Program-made: the position numbers and the translations under genes
Part shown: positions 15,350 to 18,152 of the stretch, piece by piece
Numbering within the stretch: position 1 is the first letter of the stretch
Layout of the letters: the number at the start of each line of letters is the position of its first letter
The notes under the pieces: generated by a model
Seen by the model: the letters and a program-made list of their open reading frames with translations, nothing else
Told to the model about the DNA's origin: nothing
Databases searched by the model: none
From: Prolixibacteraceae bacterium
GTDB lineage: Bacteria; Bacteroidota; Bacteroidia; Bacteroidales; Prolixibacteraceae
DNA: 18,152 nucleotides
Direction of reading: 5' to 3'
Assembly: GCA_027858145.1 (NCBI GenBank)
Contig: JAQIDF010000337.1
Coordinates: forward strand, 1 to 18,152

Positions 15350-15922
15350 CTATTTCCTCAATATTTTAATCAACCCTGTGCTGCCCAGTTTAATAATGCT
15401 GGATGGTACAGGGTTTTGTATGTCATCCTGCCTGTACTTTACAATGTAATCAACCTTCGATTTGATTTCTTCACCAATATCATCGTAATTTTTGGGACAG
15501 GGTTCGCCGCTTAAATTAGCAGAAGTTGATACAATGGGTTTACGAAAACGTTGAAGTAAGTGCTGAATGAAAGGTTCACCAGTAATACGGATTCCAATAC
15601 TGCCATCTTTGGCAATAAGGTTTGGAGCCAGATTTTTGGCCCCATCGAATATTATGGTTGTGGGCTTTTCGGCAAAATCGATTAAATCCCAGGCAACATC
15701 GGGCATTTCATCAATATATGAAAGAACAGAATTGGGGTTTTCAAGCAGCACAAGCATACTCTTTTCAGTGCTGCGTTTTTTTATGTCCATAACACGCTGA
15801 ACAGCCTCAGGGCTGGTAGCATCACAGCCTATACCCCAAACCGTATCGGTTGGATATAAGATGGCACCACCAGCCCTGAGTACTTCCAGTGCACTTTTAA
15901 TATCATCCCTGAAATCGGTCAT
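15350..15922 (-). CDS. tsaC: L-threonylcarbamoyladenylate synthase
   Basis: A 190-residue YrdC/Sua5-fold cytoplasmic enzyme that makes threonylcarbamoyl-AMP from threonine, bicarbonate and ATP, the first step of the tRNA t6A37 modification. Visible motifs are ILYPTDTVWGIGCDA (21-35), KKRSTEKSM with K49, R50 and K54, GIRI 110-113 and STSANLSG 132-139. Length fits the short TsaC type; the extra Sua5 domain of the long type is absent. Its ATG overlaps the lysA stop by one base (TAATG on the minus strand), so it is probably translated by coupling to lysA. Its last codons carry a hairpin that looks like a terminator for the opposing DUF2807 pair. Confidence 0.94.
   Translation of the reverse strand: MTDFRDDIKSALEVLRAGGAILYPTDTVWGIGCDATSPEAVQRVMDIKKRSTEKSMLVLLENPNSVLSYIDEMPDVAWDLIDFAEKPTTIIFDGAKNLAPNLIAKDGSIGIRITGEPFIQHLLQRFRKPIVSTSANLSGEPCPKNYDDIGEEIKSKVDYIVKYRQDDIQNPVPSSIIKLGSTGLIKILRK
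15372..15417 (+). terminator. Candidate terminator hairpin of the DUF2807 pair inside tsaC
   Basis: On the plus strand 15372-15388 pairs with 15399-15415: 16 of 17 positions pair, three of them G-U, with one C-A mismatch and a 10-base loop. Four Ts (15414-15417) end it. The three G-U pairs become A-C mismatches in minus-strand RNA, so the fold favours the plus-strand transcript. It starts 32 bases after the stop of the DUF2807 lipoprotein gene. The T-run is short. Confidence 0.5.
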
Positions 15923-17184
15923 TAGCTGAAACTCTCGAGACCATCAAAATCAAGTGTGGCAAAATAATCGTCATGTGTTTCGGCACGACGAATTTGCTCC
16001 ACTGTACCATTTTCTCTCAACAACAATTCAGCCGAACGAAGTTTTCCATTGTAGTTGAATCCCATTGAATGACCATGAGCCCCGGTATCGTGAATAACCA
16101 CCATGTCGCCTACATCAACTTTCGGTAACAACCGGTTTATAGCAAACTTATCGTTGTTCTCGCACAACGAGCCGGTTACATCGTACAACTTGTCATGAGG
16201 CTGATCTTCCTTCCCCGGAATGGTAATATGATGGTAAGCTTTGTATATGGCCGGACGCATAAGGTTATGCATACTGGCATCCAACCCTACATATTTTTTA
16301 TAGGTTTCTTTCATATGAAGAACGCGTGCAACCAAATATCCAAACGGACCGGTAATAGCGCGCCCTGATTCAAAGAATATTTTCAATGGAGCCAGGTCGT
16401 TTGCTTCAATATACTTCTCATAAAGCTCTTTAATACCATCGCTCACCTTTTTCATATCCACCGACTTATGCTCACGTTTGTACGGGATACCAATACCGCC
16501 GCCAAGGTTAGCAAATTCGAAGCGGACACCTAATTCTTTATGAATGTCAACAATCGTATCAAAAATAATTTCAGCTGTCTCTACAAAATAATCTGCATCA
16601 AGCTCGTTCGAAGCAACCATTGTATGAATCCCAAATCGCTTAACACCTTTTTCTTTAAGCCTTTTATATCCTTCGAAAAGCTGTTCACGTGTGAAACCAT
16701 ATTTTGATTCCTCGGGGTTACCAATAATGGCATTACCACCTTTTAAGGCACCCGGGTTGTATCTGAAACATACCAATTCAGGTATGCCAACATATTCTTC
16801 AATATAATCGATATGTGTAATATCATCCAGGTTGAGAATGGCACCAAGTTCTATAGCTTTTTGGTATTCCTCTGCAGGCGTATCATTCGAAGTAAACATT
16901 ATTTCGTCACCCCTCATGCCTACTTTTTCAGCTAAAAGTAACTCGGCCATCGAACTGCAGTCGGCTCCAAAACCTTTTTGATGTAAAATCTTCATAATGT
17001 AAGGATTGGGCAAAGCTTTAACTGCGAAATATTCTTTAAAGCCATTGTTCCAGCTAAAATTGCTGACAAAATATTCAGCATAATCTTTTATGCCTTTTTC
17101 ATCATAAATATGAAAAGGAGTTGGATACTTTTTTGTTATTTCTTTTAATTGTTCCTTCGAAAATGGTAGCGTCTTTTTCTCCAT
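15922..17184 (-). CDS. lysA: Diaminopimelate decarboxylase
   Basis: A 420-residue PLP enzyme that decarboxylates meso-diaminopimelate to lysine, the last step of lysine synthesis. It has the fold-III alanine racemase-like barrel and decarboxylase C-terminal domain. The PLP lysine is K56 in YFAVKALPNP. The phosphate-binding glycine loop is NLGGGIGIP, the ESGRAITG segment follows, and the substrate-site cysteine is in GSLCENNDKF. HDTGAHGHSMGFNYN near the C-terminus is also typical. The start ATG at 17182-17184 gives the usual length. Its stop overlaps the tsaC start by one base, so the two form an operon read leftward from the 17185-17561 gap. The other lysine-pathway gene in the window, lysC, is not linked. 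Confidence 0.94.
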   Translation of the reverse strand: MEKKTLPFSKEQLKEITKKYPTPFHIYDEKGIKDYAEYFVSNFSWNNGFKEYFAVKALPNPYIMKILHQKGFGADCSSMAELLLAEKVGMRGDEIMFTSNDTPAEEYQKAIELGAILNLDDITHIDYIEEYVGIPELVCFRYNPGALKGGNAIIGNPEESKYGFTREQLFEGYKRLKEKGVKRFGIHTMVASNELDADYFVETAEIIFDTIVDIHKELGVRFEFANLGGGIGIPYKREHKSVDMKKVSDGIKELYEKYIEANDLAPLKIFFESGRAITGPFGYLVARVLHMKETYKKYVGLDASMHNLMRPAIYKAYHHITIPGKEDQPHDKLYDVTGSLCENNDKFAINRLLPKVDVGDMVVIHDTGAHGHSMGFNYNGKLRSAELLLRENGTVEQIRRAETHDDYFATLDFDGLESFS

Positions 17185-17561
17185 AGGTTTTCTATATCTT
17201 TTGATTTTGAACCGCTAAGATACGATTTTCATCCGGTAAATGCATAAATATCAAGTAGCAGCTCCCGGAACTCACATAAAATTAATAAAGCAACCATACG
17301 AGCATGGAATTTGAATTAATTACAATTAAACAAACAATAATGAAATCATTCTAATATATTTTTATAATATATTATTTTAAATATTTTTATGCTCAATTTA
17401 ATAATAACTAACAAACCATTTTTTAACCCCTCTAATATGAAGAATACAATACGATTTACCCCTATAAAGTACTTTCCAGTTATTTAATATTGCGGAGATC
17501 AGATTTATAGAATAATTTTTATTTTTATCAAAAATATTATACTAATTATAAAACTTAAAAC
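17185..17561. other. A+T-rich intergenic region between divergent lysA and an exported-protein gene
   Basis: A 377-base gap that should hold promoters for both neighbours. On the minus strand TATCTTAG at 17215-17222 is a one-mismatch -7 candidate for lysA. An A+T-only inverted repeat (arms at 17352-17360 and 17366-17374) is present but expected by chance in such DNA. No tRNA, riboswitch or small gene was recognised. Confidence 0.5.
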
Positions 17562-18152
17562 ATGAAAAGATTTTTAATCACAACTATGCTTTTTTGTTTG
17601 GTGCTTCTTTCGGCAGCACAAGAACAAGGCATTGATTCAAAAAGATTTTATCTAAAGGCAGGCATCTCGGGTATAGGTCCAAATTTTTATGGCCTCAATG
17701 ATGCCCCTGATGATAATTTTAGGAAAGAGGTTTTAAAAAACACTAAAATCAATGCATACAATTTTGAAGTTGGCTCTTTGTTTGGGATTGACATGATTGA
17801 TTTAGGTGATCAATATCAGGTAGGTATAGATGTTAATTATTTGACAGTAAACTATGTGAGCCTATCACAGAGTTATGATAATGAGCCAGATGAAGATCAT
17901 TCTTTTTTTGAAATCGGGTCAGCAATTGGTCCGGTATTTACTTATGCTCCAACAAAATCATTTGAGCTAGATGTTTTCTTTAAGCTAAATCCAACGTGGA
18001 TATCCGGAGATGTGATTTCTTATGGTGATCAACCAATGGGATATCTTGGTTTTAAAGGGATGAAATACAAAATGGGGCTAAATGCCCGATTTGATTTCTT
18101 AATGCTGAGTGCTGAATTTAATCCGGGCTATACTGTTCTTCAGGACTGGGAT
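17562..18152 (+). CDS. Exported protein, possible outer membrane beta-barrel, 3' end outside window
   Basis: An open frame of 197 codons from ATG 17562 to the window edge with no stop. The N-terminus (MKRFLITTMLFCLVLLSAAQ) is a signal peptide. The body alternates short hydrophobic and aromatic strands (FYLKAGISGIG, YQVGIDVNYLTVNYVSL, FEIGSAIGPVFTY, FELDVFFKLNPTW, KMGLNARFDFLMLSAEFNPG), which looks like an outer membrane beta-barrel of the kind common in Bacteroidota. No specific family could be named. Base composition is A+T-rich like the 5733-8984 block. It is divergent from lysA across a 377-base gap. Confidence 0.75.
   Translation, partial: MKRFLITTMLFCLVLLSAAQEQGIDSKRFYLKAGISGIGPNFYGLNDAPDDNFRKEVLKNTKINAYNFEVGSLFGIDMIDLGDQYQVGIDVNYLTVNYVSLSQSYDNEPDEDHSFFEIGSAIGPVFTYAPTKSFELDVFFKLNPTWISGDVISYGDQPMGYLGFKGMKYKMGLNARFDFLMLSAEFNPGYTVLQDWD

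Noticed and set aside
17352..17374. A 9-bp perfect inverted repeat made only of A and T.
   Set aside because: Such palindromes are expected by chance in DNA this A+T-rich and no T-run or gene end makes it a terminator.

Overview
The window reads as chromosomal DNA of a Bacteroidota bacterium, probably a free-living member of the Bacteroidales/Marinilabiliales type. The signs are a type IX secretion (T9SS) C-terminal sorting domain, a DUF4369/TlpA-like lipoprotein, tandem DUF2807 (GIN) proteins, several TAnnTTTG promoter -7 elements, and A-rich leaders without clear Shine-Dalgarno sequences. No rRNA, tRNA, CRISPR array, transposase or phage gene was seen.

Layout. 1-5722 is mostly housekeeping: the 3' end of aroA, a TlpA-like lipoprotein that has lost its CxxC, an LpxH-type lipid A phosphoesterase next to a FabH-like ketosynthase, aspartokinase on the minus strand, and rimM. 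5733-8984 is a visibly more A+T-rich accessory block. It holds two unusual exported metallophosphoesterase-like proteins, one on each strand, around a minus-strand seven-repeat (probable beta-propeller) protein with a T9SS sorting tail. After a 318-base gap with hairpins and a candidate short dispersed repeat comes a tight plus-strand operon at 9302-13685: a 994-residue lipoprotein with a CotH-kinase-like centre and a beta-helix C-terminus, a DUF4956 membrane protein, and a VTC-type (polyphosphate polymerase-like) protein. Two tandem DUF2807 cell-surface proteins follow (13803-15340). The minus-strand pair lysA-tsaC (17184-15350) overlaps by one base. After a 377-base A+T-rich gap, an exported protein runs off the right edge.

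How the genes may work together. The most interesting group is 5733-13685. CotH, DUF4956 and VTC genes are known from memory to occur together in many bacteria without a settled function. Here the CotH-like protein is a lipoprotein fused to a beta-helix. Next door are two exported phosphoesterase-like proteins with altered metal-site motifs and a T9SS cargo. A cell-envelope phosphate or polyphosphate chemistry, with cytoplasmic VTC, membrane DUF4956 and surface CotH plus opposing phosphoesterases, is a reasonable hypothesis but is inference only.

Gene ends are compact. Two plus-strand units appear to end in hairpins that lie inside the 3' coding ends of convergent minus-strand genes (lysC at 3751-3782, tsaC at 15372-15417). 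One convergent gene pair overlaps by 14 bases (6607-6620).
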